Positions 1 through 9,235 of a stretch of DNA of 64,000 nucleotides are shown here, piece after piece. Source of the DNA: Streptomyces griseus. GTDB taxonomy: Bacteria > Actinomycetota > Actinomycetes > Streptomycetales > Streptomycetaceae. Below the pieces are notes generated by a model. The model saw only the letters and a program-made list of their open reading frames with translations, searched no databases and was not told the origin of the DNA. How positions within the stretch are numbered: position 1 is the stretch's first letter; every line of letters begins with the position of its first letter. The position numbers were made by a program, and so were the translations under genes. The stretch lies in contig NZ_UAVD01000057.1 in NCBI RefSeq assembly GCF_900460065.1, positions 98,717 to 162,716 of the forward strand. Direction: 5' to 3'.

Positions 1-3000
1 CGAGGTCGGTCTGACCAGCCTGGTCTCCCGGACCCGCACGGTCGCCAAGGCCTGCGCCGACACCGACGACAAACTCACCCTGCCCACCCTCGCGGAAGGC
101 AAGGACAAGCGCGGCGACGTCCTGTCCGACACCGCCGTCGTCTACGACACCGCCGGCTCCACCGTCACCGGCTGGACCCCGGGTCAGAAGCCCACGCTGG
201 GTCTGCCCACCTGGTCCGGACGAGTCCAGGCGTACCCGGCCGCCAACGGTACAGCCGACCGTAACCCCGCCGTTTCCGGCGGCTGGCAGACCGTAGCCAC
301 CACCGAGTACGACACCGCCACCGCCAAGCTCGGCCGCCCGCTCAAGGTGACCGACGCCAAGGGCCGCACCACCACGACCGCCTACTACCCGGCCGCGGCC
401 GGCCCGCTGGCCACCCTGGTGGTCACCAAGCCGAAGTTGGCCTCCAACAACCAGGCCCACCAGTCCAGCACCTACCACGACCCCTCCCGCGGTACCGTCA
501 ACTACAGCCTCGACGCCAACCTCAAGCGCACCGAGAACACCTACGACGCGCTCGGCCGAATCACCGCAACCTGGATGCCCAACCGCTCCAAATCCGGCGG
601 TGACAGCCCCAGCGCCAAGTACGCCTACGGCCTGGAGCGCGACAAGGCCCCCTGGACATCGGTGGCCACCCTCAAAGCAGACGGCACCAGTTACAAGACC
701 GTCTACGCGCTCCTCGACTCGATGCTGCGCCCGGTCCAGACCCAGGGCCCCTCGCCGAACGGCGGCCGCATCCTCACCGACACCCGCTACGACTCCCGAG
801 GCCTCGCCGACGAGACGTACGCCGACGTCTACGACAAGGACAACGCCCCCTCGAGCACCTACGCCAAGGTGCCCTACGGCAGCGGCTCCCAGACCCTGAC
901 CGACCACGACGGCGCCGGCCGCGCCACCAATTCCACGTTCATGGTCAACGGCGTCAAGAAGTGGGACACCACCACCACGTACACCGGCGACTCCACCGCC
1001 ACCACGGCCCCGGCCGGAGGCAACGCCAGCCGCACCATCACCGACGTCCTGGGCCGGCTCAAGGAGACCCGCACCTACGCCGGCCCCCAACCGGACGACA
1101 CCCAGTACGGCGCCACCCTCGGCACCCCGCACACCCGTGTCGCCCACACCTACACCCGGGACGGCAAGCAGGAAACGATCACCGGGATCGACGATACCCA
1201 GTGGTCTTACACCTACGATCTCTTCGGCCGCCAGCGCACAGCCACTGACCCCGACAAGGGCAAAGCGACCACCGCTTACACCACTCTCGACCAGATCGAC
1301 TCCACCACCGACTCCGAGAACAGGGTCCTCCTCTACGAGTACGACGAGCTCGGCCGCAAGACGAAGCAGTGGCAGACCAGCCGCACCGACGCCAACCTTC
1401 AAGCCGAGTGGACCTTCGACAACATCACCGAAGCCAAGGGTCTCCCGGTCGCCTCAACCCGCTACGAAGGAGGCAAGGGCCAGAGCGGCAGCAAGGCCTA
1501 CACCAAGCAGATCACCGCCTACGACGCCCTGAACCGCGCCACCGCCGCTACGGTGATCTTGCCGCCCAGTGACCCCCTGGTCACCTCTGGCGCGGTCACG
1601 GCAAACAGCACCACAGAGGTCGCCTACCGTTTGGACGGCACCCTCAGGAGCCTCAAATCGGCTGCCGGCGGCGGGCTGGCGGCCGAGACCGTCACCGCCG
1701 ACTACAACGCTGACAACGGCCTGATCACCGGTCTATCCGGCACCTCCGGGTATCTACTGGGAGCCAGCTACACCTCTCTTGGCCAGGTCGCCCAGCTCCA
1801 GCTCGGCACCTCCACCGCCGCCGGAACCAAGCGGGTCTTCCAGACCAACACCTACGAGGCCGGCACCGGACGCCTGCTCACCGCAGCAACCGACGACCAG
1901 ACCCGAGGCCCCGTCCAGGACCTCAACTACACCTATGACCAGGCGGGCAACGTCACCGCCATCGCCGACCAGGCCGACATCGGCACAGGCACCGACAACC
2001 AGTGCTTCACCTACGACGGCAACAACCGCCTCGCCGATGCCTGGACACCCAAGACCTCCGACTGCGCCGCGACAGGCCGCACCACCGCCAACCTCGGCGG
2101 CCCAGCCCCCTACTGGACCTCCTACACCTACACCAAGGCAGGGCAACGCCAGACCGAGAAGCAGAACACCGGCACCCCGGTCACCCGCACCTACTGCTAC
2201 AACGACCCAGACCACCCCCACGGCCTGACCGCCACCACCACCAGCCCCACCTGCACAGGCGCCGCCGCCCAGTACACCTACGACAAGACCGGCAACACCA
2301 CCACCCGCGTCGAGAAAGCCGGCTCAACCACAACCCAGTCCCTCGAGTGGAACGCCGAAGGCAAGCCGGTCAAGCTCACCGAAGGCAACACCACCACCGA
2401 CTACGTCTACGACGCCGACGGCGAGCTCCTCATCCGCCGCGACAACGCATCCTCTGGAGAAACCGTCCTCTACCTCGGCGACACCGAGGTACACCTCAAG
2501 TCCGGCAAGAAGTGGGCCAACCGCTACTACAGCGCGGCCGGATCCACCATCGCCATCCGCTCCAACCAGACCGGCACCGAGAAGCTCAGCTTCCTCGCCG
2601 CCGACCACCACAGTACGAGCTCAATCGCCATCACCTCAGACACCACACAAACCGTTACCAAGCGCTACACCACTCCCTTCGGCTCCACCCGAGGCAATAC
2701 CACCGGCACCTGGCCAGACGACAAGTCCTTCCTCGGAAAGACCGACGACAAGACCACCGGCCTCACTCACATCGGCGCCCGCGAATACGACCCCACCATC
2801 GGGCAATTCATCAGCGTCGACCCCCTCCTTGAAACGACTAAACACCAGACGCTCAACGGCTACAGCTACGCGGCAAACAGCCCCGTCACCTACTCCGATC
2901 CCACAGGCACCTGCCTCGACCCAGGCAACGGACACTGCCAACCGGGCAGCGGCGGCGGGAACAACTCCGATCCCGCCTTCCCTCCGATCACGAGCGGTCC

Positions 3001-3766
3001 AAGCGGGGGCGGTGGCGGCGGTGGCGGTGGCGGTGGCGGTGGCGGTGGCGGCGGAACCGCTAGCAACACGGATTCAGGGACCGGATCGACAAGCCCAGCA
3101 AATGCTGGCCAGGGTGACGCAGGGGGATCCCAAGGTTTCGCTCCAAACGGACTCAGTATCGCCGTAGAAGTACTTGCGGGCTTGCTGAGGAACATCGCCT
3201 ATAGCCTTGAGCTGGTCTATACATCTGTCAATACCAGCTGCTGGGGCGACAATCAGGTCGCAGGCGGATGTGATATAGGGGCTCAGTACGACGCTTGGGC
3301 GGCGCAGCAAGGTATCAATATTGATGGCGACTCATACCTAGTCCCCGGCGCGCTCGCCGCGATGTTTTTGCACAAGCCGGGAAGAGGGGGAAAGGGGAAG
3401 GTCGGCTACGGAACGACAGACCTGGGTCAGTCGGTCCGCTTGCAACGGCTCATCGACAAGAACAGGGGAATGACGAACTACGCGGCCGCCCGATTGGATG
3501 ACGGCGACGTGATTGTCGGAAAGTCGAAAAAGCACGTGCACGCGGAAGAGCACTTGTTTCAGCAGGCCGGGAAGAGGAAAATAGTCGAACTATATTCCGA
3601 GCGGGAGCCTTGCTCGAATAAGTGTGAGGACCTGGTCAAGGATATTCCGTTCGTCTCGTGGAGTTTCAAGTGGAACCACCCGGACCGAATCAAGCAGGAT
3701 GCGATACGCGATAAGGCTAATGCCGATTTGAAGGATGCGGTAAGATCACTCTTCAACTCACCCTGA
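1..3766 (+). CDS. RHS/YD-repeat polymorphic toxin with C-terminal deaminase-like tip (5' end outside window)
   Basis: The frame is open to the left window edge (frame from base 2), so about 1254 C-terminal residues are present and the N-terminal delivery region is missing. The body consists of YD repeats (YTYDLFGRQ, YEYDELGRK, YTYDKTGNT), closed by the RHS core near bases 2780-2910 (YDPTIGQFISVDPLL). A polyglycine linker then leads to a variable tip. Its last 130 residues carry HAEEH (about 3540) and EREPCSNKC (about 3605), the H-A-E plus PCxxC zinc signature of the nucleic-acid/nucleotide deaminase toxin fold; the XOO_2897-like type is the closest I recall. RHS shells encapsulate such tips and release them into rival cells. 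A SUKH-4 immunity gene follows 68 bp downstream, as expected for a toxin/immunity pair. The deaminase call rests on motifs only; whether the substrate is DNA, RNA or a nucleotide cannot be told. Confidence 0.9.
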   Translation, partial: EVGLTSLVSRTRTVAKACADTDDKLTLPTLAEGKDKRGDVLSDTAVVYDTAGSTVTGWTPGQKPTLGLPTWSGRVQAYPAANGTADRNPAVSGGWQTVATTEYDTATAKLGRPLKVTDAKGRTTTTAYYPAAAGPLATLVVTKPKLASNNQAHQSSTYHDPSRGTVNYSLDANLKRTENTYDALGRITATWMPNRSKSGGDSPSAKYAYGLERDKAPWTSVATLKADGTSYKTVYALLDSMLRPVQTQGPSPNGGRILTDTRYDSRGLADETYADVYDKDNAPSSTYAKVPYGSGSQTLTDHDGAGRATNSTFMVNGVKKWDTTTTYTGDSTATTAPAGGNASRTITDVLGRLKETRTYAGPQPDDTQYGATLGTPHTRVAHTYTRDGKQETITGIDDTQWSYTYDLFGRQRTATDPDKGKATTAYTTLDQIDSTTDSENRVLLYEYDELGRKTKQWQTSRTDANLQAEWTFDNITEAKGLPVASTRYEGGKGQSGSKAYTKQITAYDALNRATAATVILPPSDPLVTSGAVTANSTTEVAYRLDGTLRSLKSAAGGGLAAETVTADYNADNGLITGLSGTSGYLLGASYTSLGQVAQLQLGTSTAAGTKRVFQTNTYEAGTGRLLTAATDDQTRGPVQDLNYTYDQAGNVTAIADQADIGTGTDNQCFTYDGNNRLADAWTPKTSDCAATGRTTANLGGPAPYWTSYTYTKAGQRQTEKQNTGTPVTRTYCYNDPDHPHGLTATTTSPTCTGAAAQYTYDKTGNTTTRVEKAGSTTTQSLEWNAEGKPVKLTEGNTTTDYVYDADGELLIRRDNASSGETVLYLGDTEVHLKSGKKWANRYYSAAGSTIAIRSNQTGTEKLSFLAADHHSTSSIAITSDTTQTVTKRYTTPFGSTRGNTTGTWPDDKSFLGKTDDKTTGLTHIGAREYDPTIGQFISVDPLLETTKHQTLNGYSYAANSPVTYSDPTGTCLDPGNGHCQPGSGGGNNSDPAFPPITSGPSGGGGGGGGGGGGGGGGGTASNTDSGTGSTSPANAGQGDAGGSQGFAPNGLSIAVEVLAGLLRNIAYSLELVYTSVNTSCWGDNQVAGGCDIGAQYDAWAAQQGINIDGDSYLVPGALAAMFLHKPGRGGKGKVGYGTTDLGQSVRLQRLIDKNRGMTNYAAARLDDGDVIVGKSKKHVHAEEHLFQQAGKRKIVELYSEREPCSNKCEDLVKDIPFVSWSFKWNHPDRIKQDAIRDKANADLKDAVRSLFNSP
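3004..3055 (+). repeat. GGTGGC microsatellite encoding a polyglycine linker
   Basis: A run of GGC/GGT codons encodes about 19 consecutive glycines between the RHS core and the toxin tip. It lies at the shell/tip boundary, where polymorphic toxins exchange tips by recombination, and is prone to slippage in multiples of three bases. Confidence 0.9.
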
Positions 3767-3834
3767 GGTGAAATAGTGTGGCGTCCGCACCTCTGCGGGC
3801 GCCACACGCTTACCCCACTACAGAAAGAATGATA

Positions 3835-4326
3835 ATGAGTAACGAAAGTATCGACGAGGAATCCCCTCAGTTCTCGATGACGCAGCTGCACTTTCGCGAA
3901 TCCGTGGAGGATCCTCGTGTGCCAAAGTATTTCGATGTTCCAGATGAGGCGATTGGGTCGGTGTATCAAGCCCTAGATTTCCTGGAGCCTGTTACGATTG
4001 GGGCGCATGGGGAATTTGTCAAATTCGGCAGCACTGGATTGTTCGGAAGTATCCTATGGGATCCCCGCACCGGGCACGTGGTGCAATCCGGTAAAAGCCT
4101 GGAACATGTGGTGCTGGTCAATACCAACCTCGAGCGATTCTCCCTGTGCGTCCGCGGCCTCATCGAGCGATACCCATTTGATGCAGACGAAGGTGGCGAT
4201 AGTTGGGATGCCGCTGCGCAAGACGTGGAGGATTTTCTACGCCACACCGATCCGGAGGCATATGCAACCGAAGGGAATTTGTGGTACGAACTCAAATGGG
4301 ATATTATAAATGGAGATTTCAGTTAA
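3835..4326 (+). CDS. SUKH-4 family immunity protein
   Basis: A protein of 163 residues. I chose the ATG at 3835 because AGAAAG lies 7 bases upstream; an ATG at 3829 and a GTG at 3778 are in frame. The features I recognise as SUKH-4-like are the stretches FGSTGLFGSILWDP and VVLVNTNLERFSLCVRGL in the middle, and the acidic aromatic tail with NLWYELKWDIINGDFS. SUKH proteins bind and neutralise toxin tips of polymorphic toxin systems, including nuclease and deaminase tips. Position immediately downstream of the RHS toxin supports a cognate role. GC content is visibly lower than in neighbouring genes, as is the toxin tip, suggesting that tip and immunity gene arrived together. Confidence 0.8.
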   Translation: MSNESIDEESPQFSMTQLHFRESVEDPRVPKYFDVPDEAIGSVYQALDFLEPVTIGAHGEFVKFGSTGLFGSILWDPRTGHVVQSGKSLEHVVLVNTNLERFSLCVRGLIERYPFDADEGGDSWDAAAQDVEDFLRHTDPEAYATEGNLWYELKWDIINGDFS

Positions 4327-4440
4327 GGAATGTCCCATCTGGTGGCGCTGATCGCGCACCCAGCGCACGTTGACCACGGCACGACGAAGCTGGTGACCCC
4401 TCCGCCGATTTGACCAAACATGTACGGGGCAAGGGCCGTT

Positions 4441-4500
4441 GCCCTGTTCCGAGCAGGAGCCGGGAACCAGTCGCTGTCCCGGCCCCCTTCGGAACAGGGC
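4441..4500. terminator. Large inverted repeat between convergent immunity gene and tpg relic
   Basis: GCCCTGTTCCGA (4441-4452) pairs perfectly with TCGGAACAGGGC (4489-4500). A second nested pair, GCCGGGA/TCCCGGC, lies inside the loop. There is no T-tract. Its position between convergent genes fits a bidirectional terminator; a relic of terminal plasmid DNA is an alternative. Confidence 0.55.
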
Positions 4501-4639
4501 CAGCCACCGGCACCAGGTGCCGATCGCATCACATGCTGCTGATCACCTCGTTCGCGTCGAGCCCCTTCTGACCGAAGAAGGCTTAAGGAGCAGGCCCCAG
4601 ACCATCGAGGCCCGGGGCCCGCTCTCGTGTCGCACACGG

Positions 4640-5124
4640 TTACAGGTCGAACTCGAGGTGCTCGATGTCCGTGAACCGGACCTCGTCCAGGGAGCCGGCG
4701 CGGCGGCCGCCGTCCTGGAAGTGGACCTCCTTGAGCGCTTCGGCCGCGATCTCCTGGAGCCGGTCGTCGGACGCACCCTGCTCCTGGGCGTCGAAGAGGC
4801 GGGCGGCGTGGACCGGGGGCAGGGCCACGGTGAGGTGGCGGATGCAGTCCTGGTCGGTGGAGCCGATCGGGGCGGTGTAGCCCAGGCGGGCACGGGTGTC
4901 GATGATGATGCCACGCGTCCAGCGAGATCCGGTCGAGGCTTCTTGATCTGGTCCTTCACATACCGCTCCGCGGTGCGCTGGGAGACCCGCAGCATCTGCG
5001 CGACCGGCTTGGTGCCGCCGAGCTGCTTCACCATGTACCGCATCTGCGCACCCGCGCTTTTCGGCGCGGGGCGGGTGAACGCCTTCTGCACCGCCTCGTC
5101 CAGGCCGTCTCCGATCAGGCTCAT
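4640..5124 (-). pseudogene. tpg: tpg relic: terminal protein of linear replicons, internal deletion and frameshift
   Basis: Tpg is the protein covalently bound to 5' ends of linear Streptomyces chromosomes and plasmids and primes end patching. The N-terminal third (from ATG at 5124) reads MSLIGDGLDEAVQKAFTRPA and continues through an HTH-like segment, RVSQRTAERYVKDQIKKPRP. Near 4915 the frame breaks, and the C-terminal half continues in another frame with TRARLGYTAPIG, then LPPVHAARLFDAQE, and ends FTDIEHLEFDL at 4640. Compared with the Tpg sequences I remember, the basic arginine-rich stretch between the two halves is missing, so this is a deletion plus frameshift and not one sequencing indel. 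It sits 9 bp downstream of the tap relic, the usual tap-tpg order. Confidence 0.85.
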
Positions 5125-5133
5125 CGTCTTCTT

Positions 5134-5735
5134 CTACTCTCCGTTGTCGGCGGTGCTGACGGTGCCGTCCTTGATGGACCGGGCGAGGTTGAGCTCCGGG
5201 GCCTCGCGGACCTCCAGCGGTGAGGGGCCGTGGGCGGCGTAGACGACGCAGTCAGACAGGATCGAGATGGGGTACGGGCCGGTGAACGCGACGTGCTTGA
5301 CGATTTTCCTGTGGAGGTTGATGTGGGTCCGGGAGATGACCGCCGCGCGGATGTCGGGCCGCCACGTCGGGCGTTCCAGGGCGCGCGCCACCGCTCGCCG
5401 GGCCGCCAGCCCTCCCCGCGGGGACGCTCGCTGAGTTTGCCCAGGCCGCCCTTGACCGTCGCCTTGATGGCTGTGATGACGATGCCCAGCTCCGGGTCAC
5501 GGCCCTTGTGGCCGTCCATCGCCGTGAGGAAGTCGGCCGGCTCCATGTCGGCGTGGACGCCGAGGTCGGTCATGGTGGCGAGGTAAGCGTCGCGCAGCCG
5601 CTGGGTACTAGCCGTCCAGGTAGTTGCCGTTGTCGTACCGGACGTACGCCTCGGTCGGAGTCGCGTACCAGGCCGGACCGGCGGGGCGGTCGCCCTTGAA
5701 CTCCTCGTGACGGGCGCGGAGGGCCTCATCGTCGC
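5134..5735 (-). pseudogene. tap: tap relic: C-terminal part of telomere-associated protein, several breaks
   Basis: Tap binds telomere 3' overhangs and recruits Tpg. Only the C-terminal part remains, spread over three minus-strand frames: PAWYATPTEAYVRYDN (near 5650), then YLATMTDLGVHADMEPADFL through GGLGKLSERPRGEG (5600-5390), then RPTWRPDIRAAVISRTHINL to the end, LNLARSIKDGTVSTADNGE. Frame changes fall near 5608 and 5390. After AAHGPSPL about 40 residues of the normal protein appear to be deleted in frame. The 5' end is cut at about 5735, where the sequence switches to an MFS fragment on the other strand, so the break is a rearrangement junction. Assignment is from memory of the family. 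Confidence 0.82.
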
Positions 5736-6213
5736 CTACGCGGGAGAACACCACTTCTCGCCCGGCTGGTACGCGGTGCTGATGGGCTGCCTTCCGGCCG
5801 GCATGCTGGTCGGTGACCTGCTGGTGGGCCGACTCCTGCGGCCACCCGCCCGGGAGCGGCTGGTGGTCCCGTTGGCCGCACTGGCGGGACTGCCCCTGAT
5901 CGGCTTCGCCGCCGAACCCGGGGCCGGCGTCTCGTCCGGTCTGCTGCTCCTCAGCGGCCTCGGGTACGCCTACAGCCTCGGCCTGCAACGCCCGTTCCTC
6001 GACGCCCTGCCGCAGGACAGCCAAGGCCAGGCCTTCGGCCTGCTCGGCTCCGGCAGCATGACGCTCCAGGGCCTCGGACCGGTCTGCCTGGGCGCGGCGG
6101 CCGCAGGCGTGGGAACGGGCGGCGCAACAGCCCTGGCAGGCGGCGCGGTGGCGCTCACTGCCGGCTGGATGCTTATCTGGCACTCGCCGGCTCCTTCGGT
6201 CCCCGCGGACTGA
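5728..6213 (+). pseudogene. C-terminal half of an MFS transporter, 5'-truncated
   Basis: About 160 residues with alternating hydrophobic helices (YAVLMGCLPAGMLVGDLLVG, LVVPLAALAGLPLIGFAA, GLLLLSGLGYAYSLGLQRPF). The pattern is that of the last five or six transmembrane segments of a 12-TM major facilitator exporter. There is no N-terminal half. The coding sequence begins abruptly at the junction with the tap relic (about 5735), and the GTG at 5707 lies in tap-derived sequence. It cannot be a functional transporter as it stands and is best read as a rearrangement product. Confidence 0.75.
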
Positions 6214-6848
6214 CGGTTCGCCTCCGGCCCCACCGCATCGGCCGCAGCGCCGCGGTCACCGCCGCGGCCGGCCGACGAAGGGCCGTGAGCCGTGTGATAG
6301 GGCGTTTCCGCGCTGTTCAGAAGGGGTGCATGGCGGCGGCTTGAAATGGGAGACGGCGCGAATCTGACGCGAGAGTCAAACAGGGTTGACGCTTCGGCCT
6401 CGTCCGCAACAGAGCCTCAGGCCGTGCTCTCTCGGGTGGCGTCGATCACCACAGGCGGTCGGCTTCATCGTCCTGGGGTGGAGCACCCTTCAGGGCGTCA
6501 ACGGCTCGGGGATAGCCGGAGGGCAGCCCGGCGGGCTGAATGCTTACCCGAAGTACAAGGGCGGTCGGCCCAGGACGTTACCTTCAGTGAGACAGGACAA
6601 GACAAGACCTGGCGCGGCGCGGCGCGGCACTTGGGCGCGCCGGTCGTCGGGTCCTCGGCGCCGAAGTTGCGTATCAGGCTTGGATTGGTGATCCAGGGCC
6701 AGCCACAGGCCGCGCGCCGTGTCCTGCGGCGGTGCGAGCAGATAGCGCTGCGTCCGCCCGTCGGCCGTGGTGGTCTCCTTGCGGAACGCGGCGGACAGGA
6801 GATCCATCGAGCGCACCGTCGTAGCCAGATCGGCGGTTGGTCTACGCT
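6214..6848. other. No confident gene; possible minus-strand coding fragment at 6660-6816
   Basis: No ORF here has convincing codon usage over its full length. A minus-strand stretch (about 6816 to 6660) begins MRSMDLLSAAFRKETTTADG and looks like genuine coding sequence. It loses its frame near the short GGCGC-rich repeat at 6612-6640 and matches no family I recognise. It is probably another relic of the same decayed region. Confidence 0.4.
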
Positions 6849-7379
6849 CTACCTGGCGTGTCCTGGGCAGAAGCTGAACACTCGTGGATTCTCGAAGAGT
6901 TCCCGCTGTACGTTGTAGACCCCCTCCCAGAGCTCGGGCTCGTACGGGTGGATGACGACAGGCTCCTCAGCGCTCATTCCGCCCTTGGCGGGCTGGAAGT
7001 ACGGGAACCTGTGCCGGGCCGCTGCAACCCGCGGATCCGTTCCTGGAAAGAACGCGACTGAGGGATTCACCCAGACACGTGCTACCCCGTCGACATTTCC
7101 GTCGAGCGCCAGGAATTCCTGTTCGATGAACCAGTCCACCTCGGCGCGCAGTTGCTCGACGCTCACCTCGATCTCGTTCGCCTTATCGACGAAGTCGAGT
7201 TGGATCGGCTTGTCGCCCTCGAGGTGGGTATAGATCATCAAAAGAATTCGCAGCGTATCGGGACTCCTGCGACTCCATCTTTTGCTACCGCTCTGGTGCA
7301 GGCGCAGGTATGAGGCGGCCATGAGGCCCGGGCCAGTAGAGATGCCGAAGTCGCATCCGCAGGAGCTCATAGCCATCAA
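6849..7379 (-). CDS. Hypothetical protein, possibly winged-helix plasmid-maintenance type
   Basis: Up to 176 residues. The conserved-looking part starts around LRILLMIYTHLEGDKPIQL and runs through an amphipathic helix pair (VSVEQLRAEVDWFIEQEFLA), VARVWVNPSVAFFPGTDP and an acidic C-terminus. A helix-rich segment followed by a 'WVNPxxAFxPGT' strand reminds me of small plasmid replication or maintenance proteins with a winged helix (RepL-like), but I cannot confirm this. The N-terminal 30 residues look unlike the rest and may be out of frame, so the true start may lie near 7310 or the gene may be truncated. Proximity to tap/tpg relics fits a plasmid origin. Confidence 0.45.
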   Translation of the reverse strand: MMAMSSCGCDFGISTGPGLMAASYLRLHQSGSKRWSRRSPDTLRILLMIYTHLEGDKPIQLDFVDKANEIEVSVEQLRAEVDWFIEQEFLALDGNVDGVARVWVNPSVAFFPGTDPRVAAARHRFPYFQPAKGGMSAEEPVVIHPYEPELWEGVYNVQRELFENPRVFSFCPGHAR

Positions 7380-8135
7380 CTAAGCTCAGCTGCATCCTTC
7401 GTTACTACCGCCATTCGTGCCCATTCCAGCAGTCCGCAGGCAAAATGTGAGCCTCGCGTTGTCCGCACAACCTTTGAGCCGGTGCGCTGAGACAGGTGGG
7501 TGGTGGGTGGCGACCAGCAGGACGAACAGCTCGTCGGTGCGCACGCCCCGGGCGGTCAGCGTTTCCTCACAGAGGGAGCGAGGAGGAATACGGCCACGCC
7601 ACGTACAGCCGCCGCGATGGCTTGAAGCCGCGGCGGGGCCGAATGGTGAGGCCCGCCGGTACCCCGGAGACGAGGTCGGGCGGCTCTTGACGCCCTGTTG
7701 CGGCGCCGCGTCCGCGAGAACGAGGGCTGCAGCCCGAAGCCGCGCCCGGGCGGTGCCCCTGACACCGCGGCGGTCGAGCGGTGCCTCACCAGAGCGGACT
7801 GGTCGTCATCGAACTCGCGGACGCCTACTTGCTCAGCCACCAGCACAGCTTCCCTGCCCCGCGCTGCCGGCGATGGTCATTGGTCCACGTGCCAATCCGC
7901 AGCCTGTTGCCACTGGCATGGTCGGTGCCGTCCGGAGCGAAGTAGCGCAGGGCGGTGAACTGGGCCTCAATCTCCGTCCGCTCCCTGGAGCGGTACGCCC
8001 GCCCCGGCGTCGACACGGTCGCCCGGCATGTAGCCGAGCGCGATCCCGCCGCGCGTCGCCGGACGTGACACCCAAGGTGGCGGCTGGTGCTGGTGCTGGC
8101 GTTCTTGTCTGCCACCATCCATCGTTTGCCTGGAC
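7380..8135. other. About 750 bp without a confident gene
   Basis: Long ORFs exist on both strands, but their products are Arg/Pro/Ala-rich shadows. Two short minus-strand stretches look coding: a fragment with RTDELFVLLVATHHPPVSAH near 7500-7565, and one with IEAQFTALRYFAPDGTDH near 7900-7990. Neither belongs to a family I recognise and neither has an intact frame. Confidence 0.4.
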
Positions 8136-8450
8136 TCATCGCATCCCGGGCAGGCGACGGAACTCGTTGACTTTCAGTAGTCGCGCAAGAAGAAGATATG
8201 CCAGGGCTGTCGCGAGCGCTCCGGCAGCCAGGGCGACAGCAGTAGGCCACGTTCCATCTCCCAGGCCAGCACGGGCACGCGCTGCGGCCCAGCCCAGCCC
8301 AGCAGCCGGGCACGCGGCGCACAGCAGCTTCACGTAGGCGCGGCCCAGGCCGCCGTCGTCGATACGACCCCCGAGCCTCCTGCGCAGCAGATGCCGGTGA
8401 GCGCGAGACCGGCCACATAGGAGAGCAGCGGTGATCGTTAGACTGCGGAC
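8136..8450 (-). pseudogene. murJ: C-terminal tail of a MurJ/MviN-like lipid II flippase
   Basis: The minus strand encodes LLRRRLGGRIDDGGLGRAY, then PAAGLGWAAARA and LATALAYLLLARLLKVNEF. This matches the last two or three transmembrane segments and the typical RRLGG loop of actinobacterial MurJ. The preceding helix (SYVAGLALTG) is in another frame, so there is at least one frameshift, and everything further N-terminal is absent. A lone tail cannot flip lipid II; it is a transposition or recombination remnant. Confidence 0.6.
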
Positions 8451-8732
8451 GTGGCGAACGCAGAAGACGAAACGGAGACTGTCTGCCGGGTCTGTGGTTT
8501 TGAGGGTGAGGTGTTCTGGGAGGGTGGCTGGCCGAATGAGGCAGCCATCTGTCCCTGCTGCGACAACGAGCCCGATGTCGGGGACGCCAGCGTCATGGGC
8601 CTGCGTAACTACCGCGGATACTGGGTGGGACAAGGCGCCCCGTGGAGCAGCCCGTCGGCGGAGCGCGAGCATAAGCGCCAGGGTTGGGACCTGATGAGAC
8701 AGATACAGAACATCCCCCCACAGTGGCGCTGA
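8451..8732 (+). CDS. CPCC family cysteine-rich small protein
   Basis: A protein of 93 residues starting at GTG 8451. It has the cysteine-rich pattern VCRVCGFEG ... AICPCCDNE, two CxxC-type knuckles that would bind one zinc ion, followed by a Trp/Tyr-containing segment and an EREHKRQGWDLMRQ helix. This is the arrangement of the CPCC (cysteine-rich CPCC) family, small proteins of unknown function often found beside toxin, immunity and mobile genes. A longer family member occurs at 50827-51354. The start codon lies at the edge of the murJ remnant, so its promoter is unclear. Confidence 0.7.
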   Translation: MANAEDETETVCRVCGFEGEVFWEGGWPNEAAICPCCDNEPDVGDASVMGLRNYRGYWVGQGAPWSSPSAEREHKRQGWDLMRQIQNIPPQWR

Positions 8733-8833
8733 TCTGGGCGATCGGTAAGTGCGTCACGGCGTGAGGCAACGGCTAGCAGATGAGCGTGCCTGCGATCCCG
8801 GCGAAAGCGAGGGAGTGCTCAGGCTTGGAACTC

Positions 8834-8855
8834 CTAACTGATCGTTTCAGAATGA
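8834..8855 (+). repeat. Solo 22-bp IS-end copy (CTAACTGATCGTTTCAGAATGA)
   Basis: Identical to the right-hand end of the IS at 9235-10120, given here in the same sense as the end at 10102-10123 read on the minus strand. Flanking sequences diverge immediately outside and inside. It is probably the scar of a related lost element. Confidence 0.75.
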
Positions 8856-8926
8856 AGCGCTTGGCCAGAGAGTTATGCGCTGCGATGATGCGAATTCGAC
8901 TGGGTGGTGGGGGACGGGGACACCAG

Positions 8927-9235
8927 ATGACGCGGTGGCAGCTCTTGCAGGGAGACATCCTGGTCGGTGAGCTCAGTGAGTACGGCTGTGATCAGCCGTT
9001 CTTCCTGGCGCGCTTCACCCCGGGACCTGGCTGGGAGAGCGTGAGGCCGTTGTTTGAGGCATTGGCGACCTACAGGGGTCCGGACCCGGATGGGCTCAGG
9101 TTCGTCGCCCTGGCCAAGCCGTTGCAGGATTTGGGGCTCACACTGGCTCCGGTTGACGGTCAGCAGACTCCGTTGCAGCTCTTCAAGGACTGCATGGTGC
9201 GTATCTATGGGGCTGAAGCTCGCCTCCGCTACTGA
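8927..9235 (+). CDS. Hypothetical protein of 102 residues
   Basis: The ATG at 8927 begins MTRWQLLQGDILVGELSEYG. An in-frame upstream start at 8780 would run through the solo IS end, so the downstream start is preferred. The small alpha/beta protein contains CDQPFFLARFTPGPGWESV and ends KDCMVRIYGAEARLRY. I recognise it only as a recurrent Streptomyces hypothetical protein. The stop codon (9233-9235) coincides with the left end of the adjacent IS. The IS may therefore have supplied or altered the stop, and the native C-terminus could have been slightly different. Confidence 0.6.
   Translation: MTRWQLLQGDILVGELSEYGCDQPFFLARFTPGPGWESVRPLFEALATYRGPDPDGLRFVALAKPLQDLGLTLAPVDGQQTPLQLFKDCMVRIYGAEARLRY

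Noticed and set aside
1754..2832. Long opposite-strand and out-of-frame ORFs inside the RHS gene
   Set aside because: Products are Gly/Val- or His/Arg-rich shadows caused by the repetitive high-GC frame.
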